A stretch of 64,000 nt of DNA, taken from assembly GCF_003437035.1 (NCBI RefSeq), contig NZ_QSRL01000008.1, positions 40,798 to 104,797 on the forward strand, read 5' to 3'. The DNA is from Collinsella sp. TF08-11AT (lineage in GTDB: Bacteria > Actinomycetota > Coriobacteriia > Coriobacteriales > Coriobacteriaceae). Below, piece after piece: positions 48,828 through 58,095 of the stretch. Made by a program: the position numbers and the translations under genes. Numbering within the stretch: the first letter of the stretch is position 1; every line of letters starts with the position of its first letter. The notes beneath the pieces are model-generated. The model saw only the letters and a list, made by a program, of their open reading frames with translations. It was not told the origin of the DNA and ran no database searches.

Positions 48828-50687
48828 TCACTGGGCGAATTGGCTGCGGTAGAGTTCGGCGTAGAAGCCACCTGCCGCTAGCAGCTCGTCGTGCGTGCCG
48901 CGCTCGATAATCTCGCCGTCGCGCATGACCAGAATGCAGTCGGCGTTGCGAATCGTGCTCAGGCGATGCGCCACCACAAAGCTGGTACGACCGGCCATGA
49001 GCTCGTCAAATGCCGCCTGAACCTGCAGCTCGGTGCGCGTATCGATGCTCGAGGTCGCCTCGTCCAGCAGCAAGATCGCCGGGTCGGTGAGCATGGCGCG
49101 CGCGATGCACAGCAGCTGTTTTTGACCTTGGCTAAACGTGCCGCCGTCCTCGCCGATCACCGTATCGTAGCCGCCTGGCAGCTGCACGATAAACTTGTGC
49201 GCATGCGCGCGCTTGGCAGCCTCGATAACCTGTTCGCGCGTGGCATCCGGGCAACCGTAAGCGATGTTTTCCGCCACGGTGCCCTCAAACAGCCAAGTGT
49301 CCTGCAGCACCATGCCAAAGGCACGGCGCAGGCTTGCGCGCGTGTAGTCACGCGAGGAACGGCCATCGACCGCAATGCGACCGGCGTCGATATCGTAAAA
49401 GCGCAGCAACAGGTTGATGAGCGTCGTCTTGCCACAGCCCGTGGGGCCGACCAGGGCAAAGCGCATGCCGGGCTTGGCATCGATGCAGATATCCTGCAGC
49501 AGCTTGCGGTCGGGCACGTAGCTAAAGTCCACGTGCTCAAAGGTCACCTCGCCCTGTGGGGCAGCAAGCTCCACGGCATCTGGCGCATCGGGCTCTTGCT
49601 CACGGGCGTCGAGCAGTGCAAACATGCGGCGCGCCGAGGCATACGCCGTCTGGATTTGCGTAATGACGTTGGTGACCTCGTTGAACGGCTTGGTGTACTG
49701 GTTGGCGTAGGACAGGAAAATCTGCACGCCGCCCACCGTAAGCGCCGCGGGCACACCTGTGATCACACCGACGCAGCCGATCACGGCGACCACGGCGTAG
49801 ATGATGTTGTTGATAAAGCGCGTGCCGGGGTTAGAGAGCGAGCCCATAAACTGTGCGCGCTCACCTGCCGTATAGAGCTCGGCGTTGAGGACATCGAAGC
49901 GCTGCTGAGCGCTCGGGCCGTAGGCGAAGGCGTCCACGAGCTTTTGTTCACCAACATACTCCTCGATATGACCGCCAAGTTGGCCCTGGATGCGCTGCTG
50001 TGCCGTAAAGCTCTTGTTGGAAAGCTTGGCGATGGCGCCGGCTGCAAAAATGGAAAGCGGCGTGACGAGCACCACCACGAGCGTCATGGCCAGGTTAATG
50101 GAGAGCATAAACGCGAGCGTGCCCACGATGGTGATAACGCCGGTGAAGAGCTGCGTGAAGCCCTGCAGCAGACCGTCGCCCACCTGGTCGACGTCATTGA
50201 CCACGCGGCTCATAAGGTCGCCGTGGGCATGGCTGTCGATAAAGCTGAGCGGCATACGGCTGAGCTTGTCGCTCGCCTCCACGCGCATGTCACGCACCGT
50301 CTCGTAGGACAGGCGGTTGACGCAGTAGCCCTGCAGCCACTGGAAGGCCGCGGCACCTACGACGACAATCGCGAGTTTGGTGACAAGCGGCAGCAGTGCA
50401 TCGAAATTCACCTGGCCCGCGGCAACGATCAGGTCGATGCCCTCGCCAATGAGAATAGGCGTATAGAGCTGTAAGATCACCGAGACGGCGGCGCTCACAA
50501 ACGACGCCGTAAACGAAATACGGTGCGGACGGACGTAACCCATCAGGCGGCGGGTCACCGCACCCACGGGATAGCGCTCGGGATCACCGGGTTGGCGCGG
50601 ACCGTCGCCCAGGTCGTTAAGGTTATCGTTGCCGGACACGTTAGCGGTCATCGTGGCGACCGAACCGGAGGAAGTATACGGATTCAT
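48828..50687 (-). CDS. ABC exporter subunit, consensus ATPase site (pair 2, second subunit)
   Basis: A 619-residue ABC exporter half. The transmembrane domain is preceded by a 40-residue polar leader (with DGPRQPGDPERYPVG), and the nucleotide-binding domain has Walker A VGPTGCGKTT, signature FSQGQ and Walker B LLLDEATSSID with the catalytic Glu. It starts on the base following the stop of its partner, with AAGGAGG 8 bases before the ATG. Partner of the degenerate subunit at 50688-52550. Confidence 0.92.
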   Translation of the reverse strand: MNPYTSSGSVATMTANVSGNDNLNDLGDGPRQPGDPERYPVGAVTRRLMGYVRPHRISFTASFVSAAVSVILQLYTPILIGEGIDLIVAAGQVNFDALLPLVTKLAIVVVGAAAFQWLQGYCVNRLSYETVRDMRVEASDKLSRMPLSFIDSHAHGDLMSRVVNDVDQVGDGLLQGFTQLFTGVITIVGTLAFMLSINLAMTLVVVLVTPLSIFAAGAIAKLSNKSFTAQQRIQGQLGGHIEEYVGEQKLVDAFAYGPSAQQRFDVLNAELYTAGERAQFMGSLSNPGTRFINNIIYAVVAVIGCVGVITGVPAALTVGGVQIFLSYANQYTKPFNEVTNVITQIQTAYASARRMFALLDAREQEPDAPDAVELAAPQGEVTFEHVDFSYVPDRKLLQDICIDAKPGMRFALVGPTGCGKTTLINLLLRFYDIDAGRIAVDGRSSRDYTRASLRRAFGMVLQDTWLFEGTVAENIAYGCPDATREQVIEAAKRAHAHKFIVQLPGGYDTVIGEDGGTFSQGQKQLLCIARAMLTDPAILLLDEATSSIDTRTELQVQAAFDELMAGRTSFVVAHRLSTIRNADCILVMRDGEIIERGTHDELLAAGGFYAELYRSQFAQ

Positions 50688-52550
50688 CTAGCAGCCCTCC
50701 TTTGTGCAGACGGATGCGGGGGCAGTCGAGGCGGGCGCGGCGCCTGGGGCGGGGGCGGGCGACGCGCTCCCCTGCTGACCCTCGAGCTCCTCACGGCGAA
50801 GCTGCGACTGACAGATTTCGCGGTAGAGCTGGCAGGTCGTGTACAGCTCATCGTGCGTGCCCAGGCCCGCAACCGAGCCGTGGTCGAGTACGCAGATCAT
50901 ATCGGCGTCGCGCACGGTCGAGACGCGCTGGCTCACAATCACCGTCGTGAGCGGCAGCCCGCCCTCGGCGGCACCGCGCATGCTGCGCTCGCGAATGGCA
51001 CGGCGAAGCGCCGCGTCGGTCTTAAAGTCGAGCGCCGAGGCGGAGTCGTCCATGATCAATATCCGAGGCGAACCCACCAAGGCGCGCGCGATGGTCAGGC
51101 GCTGGCGCTGGCCACCGCTAAAGTTCTTGCCGCCCGCCTCGACCGGGGCATCGAGCCCCTGCGGTTTGTTGCGCACGAACTCGCTCGCCTGCGCCATGTC
51201 GAGCGCCGCCCAGAGCTCCTCGTCGGTTGCCGACTCGTCACGCCAGGTCAGGTTGCTGCGGATCGTGCCGCTCACCAGCGACGCGCGCTGCGGTACGGTC
51301 GCGACCACGTGGCGCAGCTGGTCGAGCGGCCAGGTGCGCACGTCGGCACCCATCACGCTCACGCTGCCGGTGCTCGCATCGTAGAGGCGCGGAATAAGCG
51401 AAACGAGCGTGGACTTGCCGCTACCCGTGCCGCCGATAATACCGAGCGTCTTGCCCAGCGGGAGCTCCAGCGTCACATCGTTGACAGCATTGGCCGCGCC
51501 GGCGCCAAACGAGAAGCTCGCATGGTCAAAGCTCAGCGCAGGAACGGGAGCGACATTGCCCGGCTCGGGCAGTGCGACCGTCTCGTTGTCCTCGTCGGTG
51601 ATGCTCGGCATGCAATTGAGCACCTCGTTGATGCGCGACGCGCTGGCGCTCGCCTTGGTAAAGACCACAACCAGGTTGGCGACGTACACGATGGAGGTGA
51701 GCGTCTGCGTCATGTAGTTCACAAACGCCATGACCTGGCCCTGCGTGAGCTCGCCCACGTTGACCTGGATACCGCCCACCCACAGGATGGCGCACACGCC
51801 CAGGTTCATCACAAGAAACGTGACGGGGTTGAGAATCGACGAGAGCTTGCCCACCGCGATGGCAGTATTGGCCTGGTCGTCGGCTGCCTGGGCAAAGCGC
51901 TCGCGCTCATGGTCCTCGCGCACGAAGGCGCGAACCACGCGGGCGCCCGAAAGGCCCTCGCGGCAGATAAGCGCGATGCGGTCAAGCTTTGCCTGCAGCT
52001 GCTTGTAGTACGGGATACAGCGCGCCATGACAAACCAAAACACCAGGCCGATGGCGGGCGTGCAAATCAAAAAGATAATGCCGAGCTTAAGGTCGATGGC
52101 AAGGGCCGCGACCATGGAGCCCACCGCCAGGAAGGGCCAGCGGATGAGCATGCGCACGCCCAGCGCCACAGCGAGCTGCACCTGGTTGACGTCGTTGGTG
52201 ATGCGGGTGATAAGCGACGGCGTGCCAAAGCGGTCGAGCTCGGCATAGCTCAGCTTATTAATGTGCCCGTAGAGCGCACCGCGGATGTCGGTGCCCATGC
52301 CCTGCGAGGTCAGCGCCGCCATCTTTTGGCAGACGAGCGTAAACGAGATGCCGATTACAGCCATGGCGGCGAGCACCGCGCCGTAACGGACGACGGCGTT
52401 GACATCGTGTGCGCCGATGCCCTTATCGATCATCTGGGCAATCACCAGCGGCGTAAGCAGGTCAAAGATCACTTCGATCAGCTTGCACGCAGGGCCAATC
52501 ACCATATACCGGCGAAACTTACCACCAAAACGCCTGAGCAGCTCAATCAT
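50688..52550 (-). CDS. ABC exporter subunit, degenerate ATPase site (pair 2, first subunit)
   Basis: A 620-residue ABC exporter half. Walker A is canonical (GGTGSGKST), the signature is FSGGQ, and Walker B reads LIMDDSASALD, where Asp takes the catalytic Glu position. A Pro/Ala-rich tail of about 40 residues ends CTKEGC. The ATG at 52550 was chosen for GGGAG 9 bases upstream; a TTG 11 codons earlier is open. No regulator gene is adjacent: the upstream 380 bases contain no convincing gene before the SRP RNA. Confidence 0.92.
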   Translation of the reverse strand: MIELLRRFGGKFRRYMVIGPACKLIEVIFDLLTPLVIAQMIDKGIGAHDVNAVVRYGAVLAAMAVIGISFTLVCQKMAALTSQGMGTDIRGALYGHINKLSYAELDRFGTPSLITRITNDVNQVQLAVALGVRMLIRWPFLAVGSMVAALAIDLKLGIIFLICTPAIGLVFWFVMARCIPYYKQLQAKLDRIALICREGLSGARVVRAFVREDHERERFAQAADDQANTAIAVGKLSSILNPVTFLVMNLGVCAILWVGGIQVNVGELTQGQVMAFVNYMTQTLTSIVYVANLVVVFTKASASASRINEVLNCMPSITDEDNETVALPEPGNVAPVPALSFDHASFSFGAGAANAVNDVTLELPLGKTLGIIGGTGSGKSTLVSLIPRLYDASTGSVSVMGADVRTWPLDQLRHVVATVPQRASLVSGTIRSNLTWRDESATDEELWAALDMAQASEFVRNKPQGLDAPVEAGGKNFSGGQRQRLTIARALVGSPRILIMDDSASALDFKTDAALRRAIRERSMRGAAEGGLPLTTVIVSQRVSTVRDADMICVLDHGSVAGLGTHDELYTTCQLYREICQSQLRREELEGQQGSASPAPAPGAAPASTAPASVCTKEGC

Positions 52551-52907
52551 AAAAAGGCGCTCCCTATCATCATCTCTCTTCAATCTGATTCATGATAGTA
52601 CGGCGAACCCTGAAGATGCGTAAGCAACTCGTTACAGAAGAGTCTTGAGCGGTGGTAAAAAACGCCACTGTTTTGGCGCAGTCAGCGAGCGACATAACGC
52701 CAGGGATTCAATTATCAGATAAATGTGACCCTTCAGGCAGTTTTGGTCGGCTACCCGCGAGTGCCGGCAGGGCGCTTGGTAGTCGAGCGATCCCGCAGGC
52801 GAAGCCGAGGACCAGCGAGACACCAAACACTTCATCGCCTCTTGAAGCACGTAGCCGTCGATGTTTTGACAAATTGTCGCTCTGGGTGGCGCGCAGCGTC
52901 GAACATT

Positions 52908-52928
52908 GCGCGGTTTGGAAAACCGCGC
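52908..52928. other. Short perfect hairpin beyond the SRP RNA 3' end
   Basis: GCGCGGTTT-GGA-AAACCGCGC is a 9-bp perfect stem immediately after the T-run of the SRP RNA on its strand. On the plus strand it is followed by A6. The remaining 52551-52907 stretch, upstream of the ABC pair, has no gene I can support. Confidence 0.6.
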
Positions 52929-52929
52929 A

Positions 52930-53040
52930 AAAAAGCGCGCTCGATGGATTCGGATGCCCGACAGAGGCTCCTTATGGCTGCTTCCTTCCGGACCTGACCA
53001 GATTCGGAACATGTCGTCATCCGAACCCATCGAACGCGCT
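52930..53040 (-). ncRNA. ffs: Signal recognition particle RNA, small bacterial type
   Basis: The minus strand contains the SRP signature GGTCAGGTCCGGAAGGAAGC followed by AGCC at the apical domain. Flanking 23-base arms (53040-53018 and 52956-52934) pair almost perfectly into the long closing stem AGCGCG...GGATG. A T6 run ends the transcript at 52929-52934. The length of about 107 bases matches 4.5S RNA, without an Alu domain. It works with Ffh to target membrane proteins. Confidence 0.93.
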
Positions 53041-53091
53041 AGGCGCTCGATATATCTTACCCGCTCCCGCCCGATGGGGCAAGGTAGCTAA

Positions 53092-53166
53092 TTTGGGACG
53101 AAGCTTTTTTGACTACTCGGGCAATCGAATCGGCAAGTAGTCATAATAGCCCCGTTCCAAAAAGAC
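53092..53166. repeat. GGGACGGGGC hairpin family, copy 2
   Basis: Arms TTTGGGACGAAGCTTTTTTG plus ACTACT and AAGTAGTCATAATAGCCCCG plus TTCCAAAAAGAC pair with a few mismatches. The element matches 4461-4550 but is shorter and more diverged. It begins about 50 bases upstream of the SRP RNA 5' end. Confidence 0.72.
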
Positions 53167-53179
53167 TGGTCTGACGCTG

Positions 53180-53341
53180 TGCCACGAAAGTGGCCTATCT
53201 ACTACGTTTAGGCCGCAGGGGTCAACCATAGCCGGTTTTTTCGAAAACCGGCAAGCTCTCTACCTGCGGTTTTATTTTTGCAAATTCCGAGATGGTCGAG
53301 GGTGGTCGGTTAAACGTAGTAGATGGCCGCATTTCGTGGCG
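53180..53341 (+). repeat. 162-bp dispersed element, copy B
   Basis: It starts TGCCACGAAAGTGG and CCTATCTACTACGTTTA and ends GGTTAAACGTAGTAGATGG, then TTTCGTGGCG. Whole-length match to the reverse complement of 9159-9320; both copies are 162 bases. The internal blocks CTACCTGCGGTTTT and GATGGTCGAGGGTG are also shared. Confidence 0.85.
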
Positions 53342-53384
53342 GACGGTCCGACCCAAGGCGACCAGCCTCGCATGACCATTCACG

Positions 53385-53453
53385 AAGTTGCGGTGGAATA
53401 CGGACTGAATTGGCACCTTAAAGGCAAAAACACTCCGTATTTCACCGCAACTT
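53385..53453. repeat. GTTGCGGTGGAATACGG hairpin family, copy 2
   Basis: Arms AAGTTGCGGTGGAATACGGA and TCCGTATTTCACCGCAACTT are a perfect 20-bp inverted repeat with a 29-base interior. It ends 17 bases before the 3' end of the TadA-glycerate kinase gene. Confidence 0.85.
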
Positions 53454-53469
53454 ATCGAGGGGATGGGTT

Positions 53470-55251
53470 TTAGAGGCGAGCGAGGTCATAGGCTTGGGCA
53501 GCTGCCTCGCCGGCGCAGATGAGGTTGGTTGTGGCCTCTTGCACACCGAGCGCCTGGTCGAGGGGCATGGGCTTGCGGCAGATCGGAAGCACCAAGTCGA
53601 TGCCCTGCCCATACACCGCGTCCAGATAGTCGGCGCGACCGCCCACGACAGCGGCCACCGGCTTGCCATATCGCTTGGCGCGGCGGGCCACACCCACCGG
53701 CGCCTTGCCGGCGGCAGACTGCTCATCCATGTTGCCCTCGCCCGTTATGACCAGATCGACATCGCGCACGCGCTCGTCAAACCCCACGAGGTCGAGCACC
53801 GTCTCCACGCCCGAGCATAGCTCTGCACCGAGTGCTAGCAGCGCGGCGCCCAGACCGCCAGCAGCACCGGCGCCGGGCACGCCGAGCACCGAGCCAAACG
53901 TCCGCGCGCCCTCGGGCACGCGCAGCAATCCCCGAGCCCGAGCCTCGGCAATCGCCGTATCGAGCAGGCGACCGTAGCCGACCATCCAGCCGTCGTACCC
54001 GCCCAGTGTTTCGACATCGTCTGTCGGCAGGCCCTTTTGCCCGCCAAACACCGCAAGTGCCCCGCGACGTCCCACGAGCGGATTCTCGACATCGGAAAGC
54101 ACCACGACACGCGCGCCATTCAGTGCCCGAAGCGCCGGTGCCAAATCGATACTCGCCACGTGTTCAAGGCCCGCGAGCCCCGGCGCGATATTGCAGCCAC
54201 ACTCATCGACCAGGCGGGCGCCAAGCGCCTGCAGCATACCGGCGCCACCATCGTTGGTGGCACTGCCGCCCAGACCAATATAGAGTGTCTTTGCGCCCGC
54301 GCGAACCGCGCGAAGCATGAGCTCGCCCACGCCATAGGTTGTGGCCGCCAACGCCGCCGACTCCGTGCAAGGCGAATACCCAATGCCGGCCGCCTCGGCC
54401 ATCTCGATGACCGCGGACTCGCGCTCGACATCAACCAGCATCCGGGCAGGCACACGCTTGCCCAAGGGACCTGCCACCTCGCAGGTCACTATCTCACCGC
54501 CGCACGCGGCAACGGCATCGAGCGTTCCCTCGCCGCCATCTGCCAGCGGCAATGTGCACGCCTCGGCATCGGGCCAAACGCGTCGCACGCCTCCGGCAAC
54601 CGCCGCCTCCGCCTGTGCACTCGACACGCTACCCTTAAAGGAATCGATCGCCAACAGCACACGGCGGGGCCGGCGGCACGCGGCACCAAAATCGACCGCC
54701 TCAACGGCAATATCTTCGGCACACGCGAGCGCCTCGGCATGAGCGGCATGCGCCTCAAGATCGGCCCCACAACCGCAGCCAGCACCATCGGTGCCACGCA
54801 GCCCACTAAAATAGCTGCTCAACACCTCACGACACTCGTCTGCCAGCACGCCGGCGGTCACATTAAACCGATGATTCAGGCGCGAGTCGGCATTCAAATC
54901 GTATAGGGATCCCAACGCGCCCGCCTTGGCGTCGCTCGCGCCATACACGCAGCGCCCCACGCGCGCGTTGACCATAAGCCCCGCACACATGCAGCAGGGT
55001 TCAAGCGTCACGTAGACCGTACAGTCGGAAAGGCGCCAGCGGCCAAGCGCCTGGGCAGCGGCGCACAGGGCCGCAAACTCGGCATGCGCCGAAGGGTCCT
55101 GGTCGAGCTCGCGACGATTATGCGCCCTCGCGACGATCTCGCCGTCGCGCACCACTACAGCTCCGATGGGAACCTCGCCCACCGCCGCGGCGGCTCGCGC
55201 CTCCGCCAACGCCTCGCGCATGAACTTCTCGTCGATTTCGGTGATCGTCAT
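53470..55251 (-). CDS. tadA: Fusion of tRNA adenosine deaminase TadA and glycerate kinase
   Basis: One continuous 593-residue frame joins two enzymes. Residues about 1-150 are TadA: HAE (SAHAEFAAL) and PCCMC (TLEPCCMCAG) bind zinc for A34-to-inosine editing of tRNA-Arg. A Cys/Ala/His-rich linker spans about 165-210. Residues about 212-593 are a GlxK/GarK-type glycerate kinase (AIDSFKGSVSSAQAEAAV; PLADGGEGTLDAV; GLGGSATNDGGAGMLQAL; VITGEGNMDEQS). The start at MTITEID (55251) has GGAAGG upstream. The linkage is unusual since the functions are unrelated. No stop or frame change is visible at the junction. Confidence 0.88.
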   Translation of the reverse strand: MTITEIDEKFMREALAEARAAAAVGEVPIGAVVVRDGEIVARAHNRRELDQDPSAHAEFAALCAAAQALGRWRLSDCTVYVTLEPCCMCAGLMVNARVGRCVYGASDAKAGALGSLYDLNADSRLNHRFNVTAGVLADECREVLSSYFSGLRGTDGAGCGCGADLEAHAAHAEALACAEDIAVEAVDFGAACRRPRRVLLAIDSFKGSVSSAQAEAAVAGGVRRVWPDAEACTLPLADGGEGTLDAVAACGGEIVTCEVAGPLGKRVPARMLVDVERESAVIEMAEAAGIGYSPCTESAALAATTYGVGELMLRAVRAGAKTLYIGLGGSATNDGGAGMLQALGARLVDECGCNIAPGLAGLEHVASIDLAPALRALNGARVVVLSDVENPLVGRRGALAVFGGQKGLPTDDVETLGGYDGWMVGYGRLLDTAIAEARARGLLRVPEGARTFGSVLGVPGAGAAGGLGAALLALGAELCSGVETVLDLVGFDERVRDVDLVITGEGNMDEQSAAGKAPVGVARRAKRYGKPVAAVVGGRADYLDAVYGQGIDLVLPICRKPMPLDQALGVQEATTNLICAGEAAAQAYDLARL

Positions 55252-55302
55252 CGTTCGCCTTCCCTGTTGCAAATTCAAAACGATGCTATCATTACGACTC
55301 AC

Positions 55303-55392
55303 GGAGAGATGGCAGAGCGGTTGAATGCGGCGGTCTTGAAAACCGTTGAGCGCGAGAGCGTTCCGGGGGTTCGAATCCCCCTCTCTCCGCCA
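55303..55392 (+). tRNA. tRNA-Ser (anticodon TGA)
   Basis: A 90-base class II tRNA. The acceptor arms GGAGAGA / TCTCTCC pair, the anticodon stem-loop CGGTCTTGAAAACCG shows TGA, a long variable arm (GAGCGCGAGAGCGTTC) is typical of Ser, and the T-arm is GGGGGTTCGAATCCCCC. CCA is encoded after discriminator G. It is divergent from the tadA fusion gene. Confidence 0.96.
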
Positions 55393-55395
55393 CTT

Positions 55396-55992
55396 TTAGT
55401 GATGCACCGGTGTCATGGTCCGCTCAAACAGCGCATCGACCACGTCGGCCATCTCGGGTCGACGCTCAAGATCATGGCCCGATTCCCACCATATCGTGAA
55501 AAGTCGAATAATACCGCCGGCGACAAACTCAGACGTCGTCTCGAGTGACACGGGGGCCAGGGCATCCTCGGCAAGCACGTTCATCACACGCTCGCGGATG
55601 GAGCGGGCAATGCGGTCGCAAATAACGTTGGTCAGCATTCCCGACATGCTGCTCGCCAAAATGTTGTCCATGAGCTGCTCATGGGCCAGAATCAGGTCCA
55701 TGGCATCGTCCAAAATCGCGTGCCGAAGCGCGCGCACGTCCTCGGCAGACACTGTGCCGGCCTCATCGGGCTGTTTTTGCGGCAAGCCCGACATGAGCTC
55801 ATCGATATAAAAGGCAAAGTAGTCGTTCTTGTCGCGAAAGTGCTTGTAGAACGTCGTGCGGCGAATCATGGCGCGGTCGCACAGCATGGCAACCGTCAGG
55901 TCCTCAAAACGATGCTCCTCGAGAAGCTCGGTGAAAGCATCGAACAGGGCACGGTAGGTTTTCTTAATGCGAAGGTCCACTGGTATCGCCAT
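55396..55992 (-). CDS. TetR family transcriptional regulator
   Basis: A 198-residue TetR-type protein. The N-terminal helix-turn-helix spans FEDLTVAMLCDRAMIRRTTF and YKHFRDKNDYF (about residues 28-60), followed by an all-helical ligand domain of the DhaS/TetR_C_7 kind. Its stop is 3 bases beyond the tRNA-Ser 3' end on the other strand, so the genes are convergent. The ATG at 55992 is the best start by homology although GAGG is very close; a GTG at 55980 is possible. Targets are unknown; the divergent lemA gene is 200 bases away. Confidence 0.82.
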   Translation of the reverse strand: MAIPVDLRIKKTYRALFDAFTELLEEHRFEDLTVAMLCDRAMIRRTTFYKHFRDKNDYFAFYIDELMSGLPQKQPDEAGTVSAEDVRALRHAILDDAMDLILAHEQLMDNILASSMSGMLTNVICDRIARSIRERVMNVLAEDALAPVSLETTSEFVAGGIIRLFTIWWESGHDLERRPEMADVVDALFERTMTPVHH

Positions 55993-56191
55993 CCTCAGGG
56001 CAAAGACAACACTCGACAATCTGTCGCATATCTTACACCTGTACCTCGCGCGCTTTGCCCCGGTGCCAACCCCGCCGAAAACATAACGCTTACCGGAAAG
56101 TTCGGCACGGCAAAACGTTGCGGGTATACTAGTAGCGTTATACCAACGGCAGCTGGCGCATGCCGCCGCGGCCATTCGAAACGGAGACATC

Positions 56192-56743
56192 ATGATTACC
56201 GTCATCATCGGCATCGTTGTTGTCATTGTGATTGTCTGCGCCATCGCCGGCATCTACAACAACATGGTCACCAAGCGTAACCGCATCGATAACGCTTGGC
56301 AGAACATCGATACGCAGCTGCAGCGCCGCAACGACCTGATCCCCAACCTGGTCGAGACCGTCAAGGGCTACGCCAAGCACGAGCAGGAGACGCTCTCCGC
56401 CGTGATCAGCGCGCGTAACACCGCCGTCAAGGCCACCACGCCCGAGGCCAAAATGGAAGCCGACAACGTGCTGACCGGTGCGCTGCGCCAGCTCTTCGCC
56501 GTAGCCGAGGCCTACCCCGACCTTAAGGCGAACACCAACTTTACGCAGCTGCAGGCATCGCTCGAGGATACTGAGAACAAGATTAGCTATGCACGCCAGA
56601 GCTACAACGATTGCGTGCTCAGCTACAATAACGCCATTCAGACGTTCCCGGCTGTCATCTTTGCCGGCATCTTCCAGTTTAAGGAGCGCCAGGGCTTCGA
56701 AGCAGCTGAGGCCGCCCGCCAGGCACCGACCGTCAAGTTCTAA
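56192..56743 (+). CDS. lemA: LemA family protein
   Basis: A 183-residue LemA protein. One N-terminal transmembrane segment (IIGIVVVIVIVCAIAGIY) is followed by the helical domain with NRIDNAWQNIDTQLQRRNDL, IPNLVETVKGYAKHE and NNAIQTFPAVIFAG. Membrane-anchored; the function of the family is poorly defined. Monocistronic with its own terminator. Confidence 0.93.
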   Translation: MITVIIGIVVVIVIVCAIAGIYNNMVTKRNRIDNAWQNIDTQLQRRNDLIPNLVETVKGYAKHEQETLSAVISARNTAVKATTPEAKMEADNVLTGALRQLFAVAEAYPDLKANTNFTQLQASLEDTENKISYARQSYNDCVLSYNNAIQTFPAVIFAGIFQFKERQGFEAAEAARQAPTVKF

Positions 56744-56783
56744 CAATCACGGCCGAGTCTTAAGCCAGTTCATCAACTCTTTG

Positions 56784-56813
56784 GGGTCCAAGGCACAAAC
56801 CTTGGGCCCTTTT
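56784..56813 (+). terminator. Terminator of lemA
   Basis: GGGTCCAAGG / CCTTGGGCCC with a 6-base loop, followed by TTTTCTT, 40 bases after the lemA stop. Confidence 0.8.
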
Positions 56814-56901
56814 CTTATCCACGCACAACGCGCGGCCAATAGGCCGCGCACCATCTTTATTCAGATTAATTATTGCCCGTTGTGGCAACGCCGAGCCCGC
56901 A

Positions 56902-57026
56902 GGGCGGAGAGCAAGTTCCCTCCCGGCGCACTCCGCAGGACGCAAGAAGCCCTCGCCGCACGAAGTGCGCAGCGAGGGCTTCTTGCATGTCCGAGGACGC
57001 GCCGGGAGGGAACTTGCTCTCTGCCC
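56902..57026. repeat. Long nested hairpin between lemA and ilvE
   Basis: Outer arms of 28 bases (56902-56929 and 56999-57026; GAGAGCAAGTTCCCTCCCGG and complement) enclose a second stem GCAAGAAGCCCTCGC / GCGAGGGCTTCTTGC at 56942-56986. It lies between convergent genes, 16 bases from the ilvE stop, so it may end ilvE transcription. Confidence 0.78.
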
Positions 57027-57042
57027 GGATAGGTAAGACAAA

Positions 57043-58095
57043 TTACGCCACGGTGTAAACCCAGTTGTGCTTATCCTCGACAGCACCGGACTGGATACCA
57101 GTCAGGGTCTCGCGGAGCTTCTTCATCACGGGGCCGATCTCGGTGTAGCCAGCCGGGAAGGTCACGGTCTCGTCGGCACCGTAAACCTTGTTGTCGATCT
57201 CGCCGACCGGGGAGATGACGGCAGCGGTGCCGCACAGGCCGCACTCGACAAAGGTACCGGCCTTGACCTCGGCCCACTCGACGGGACGCTGGTCAACGGT
57301 CATGCCCAGGTCCTGAGCAACCTGAACGAGCGAACGGCGGGTGATAGAGGGCAGGATGGAGTCGGTGTGCGACTGCGGAACGACGAGGGTGCCGTCCTCC
57401 TTCACGAACAGCACGTTGGCGCCGCCGGTCTCCTCGACATAGGTGCGGGACTCGGAGTCGAGATACAGGTTCTCGGCATAGCCCTCGCGGTGAGCCTCCA
57501 TCGTGGGCTTGAGGGACATGGCGTAGTTGAGGCCGGCCTTGATGTTGCCGGTGCCGTGCGGTGCGGCGCGGTCGTACTCGGAAACGCGCAGCTTGACGGG
57601 CTTGAGGCCACCCTTAAAGTACGGACCGACCGGGGTCACGAGAATGCGGAACGTGTACTCAGGAGCGGGAGCCACGCCAATCACGTCACCGGAGCCGATC
57701 ATAAACGGACGCACATACAGGGTTGCGCCAGAACCGAAGGGCGGAACCCATGCGGCGTTGGCAGAGACGACCTGCTTGACGGCTTCGACAAACTTGTCCT
57801 TGGGGAACGGGGGCATCTCCAGACGCTGGGCGGAGTTGTACATACGCTCGGCGTTCATATCGGGACGGAAGCAGACGATGCTGCCATCCTCGGCGGTGTA
57901 GGCTTTCAGGCCCTCAAAGACCTCCTGGCAGTAGTGGAAGATGCCGCCGCACTCGGAGACGTGCATGGTGTGGTCGGTGGTCAGGCCGCCCTCGTCCCAC
58001 TCGCCGTCCTTCCAATGGGCCTCGTAGCTGTAATCGGTCTTCATGTAGCTAAAGCCGAGGCTACCCCAATCGATATCCTTCTTCTCGACAGTCAT
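57043..58095 (-). CDS. ilvE: Branched-chain amino acid aminotransferase
   Basis: A 350-residue class IV PLP aminotransferase, which interconverts Leu, Ile and Val with their 2-oxo acids using glutamate. Family blocks are QEVFEGLKAY, FRPDMNAERM, YVRPFMIG and the PLP-Lys in GTGNIKAGLNYA; VEETGGANVLFV and ECGLCGTAAVISPVG follow. The start at MTVEKKD (58095) has AAGGAG 6 bases upstream. No leader peptide or T-box is evident in the 5' region. Monocistronic. Confidence 0.95.
   Translation of the reverse strand: MTVEKKDIDWGSLGFSYMKTDYSYEAHWKDGEWDEGGLTTDHTMHVSECGGIFHYCQEVFEGLKAYTAEDGSIVCFRPDMNAERMYNSAQRLEMPPFPKDKFVEAVKQVVSANAAWVPPFGSGATLYVRPFMIGSGDVIGVAPAPEYTFRILVTPVGPYFKGGLKPVKLRVSEYDRAAPHGTGNIKAGLNYAMSLKPTMEAHREGYAENLYLDSESRTYVEETGGANVLFVKEDGTLVVPQSHTDSILPSITRRSLVQVAQDLGMTVDQRPVEWAEVKAGTFVECGLCGTAAVISPVGEIDNKVYGADETVTFPAGYTEIGPVMKKLRETLTGIQSGAVEDKHNWVYTVA

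Noticed and set aside
52735..52860. Minus-strand frame of about 40 residues reading VFGVSLVLGFACGIARLP, loosely like the first helix of XapX proteins, with an AGAGG site before a GTG.
   Set aside because: The second conserved part of XapX is missing and the similarity is short. I cannot support it as a gene, though a protein search would settle it.
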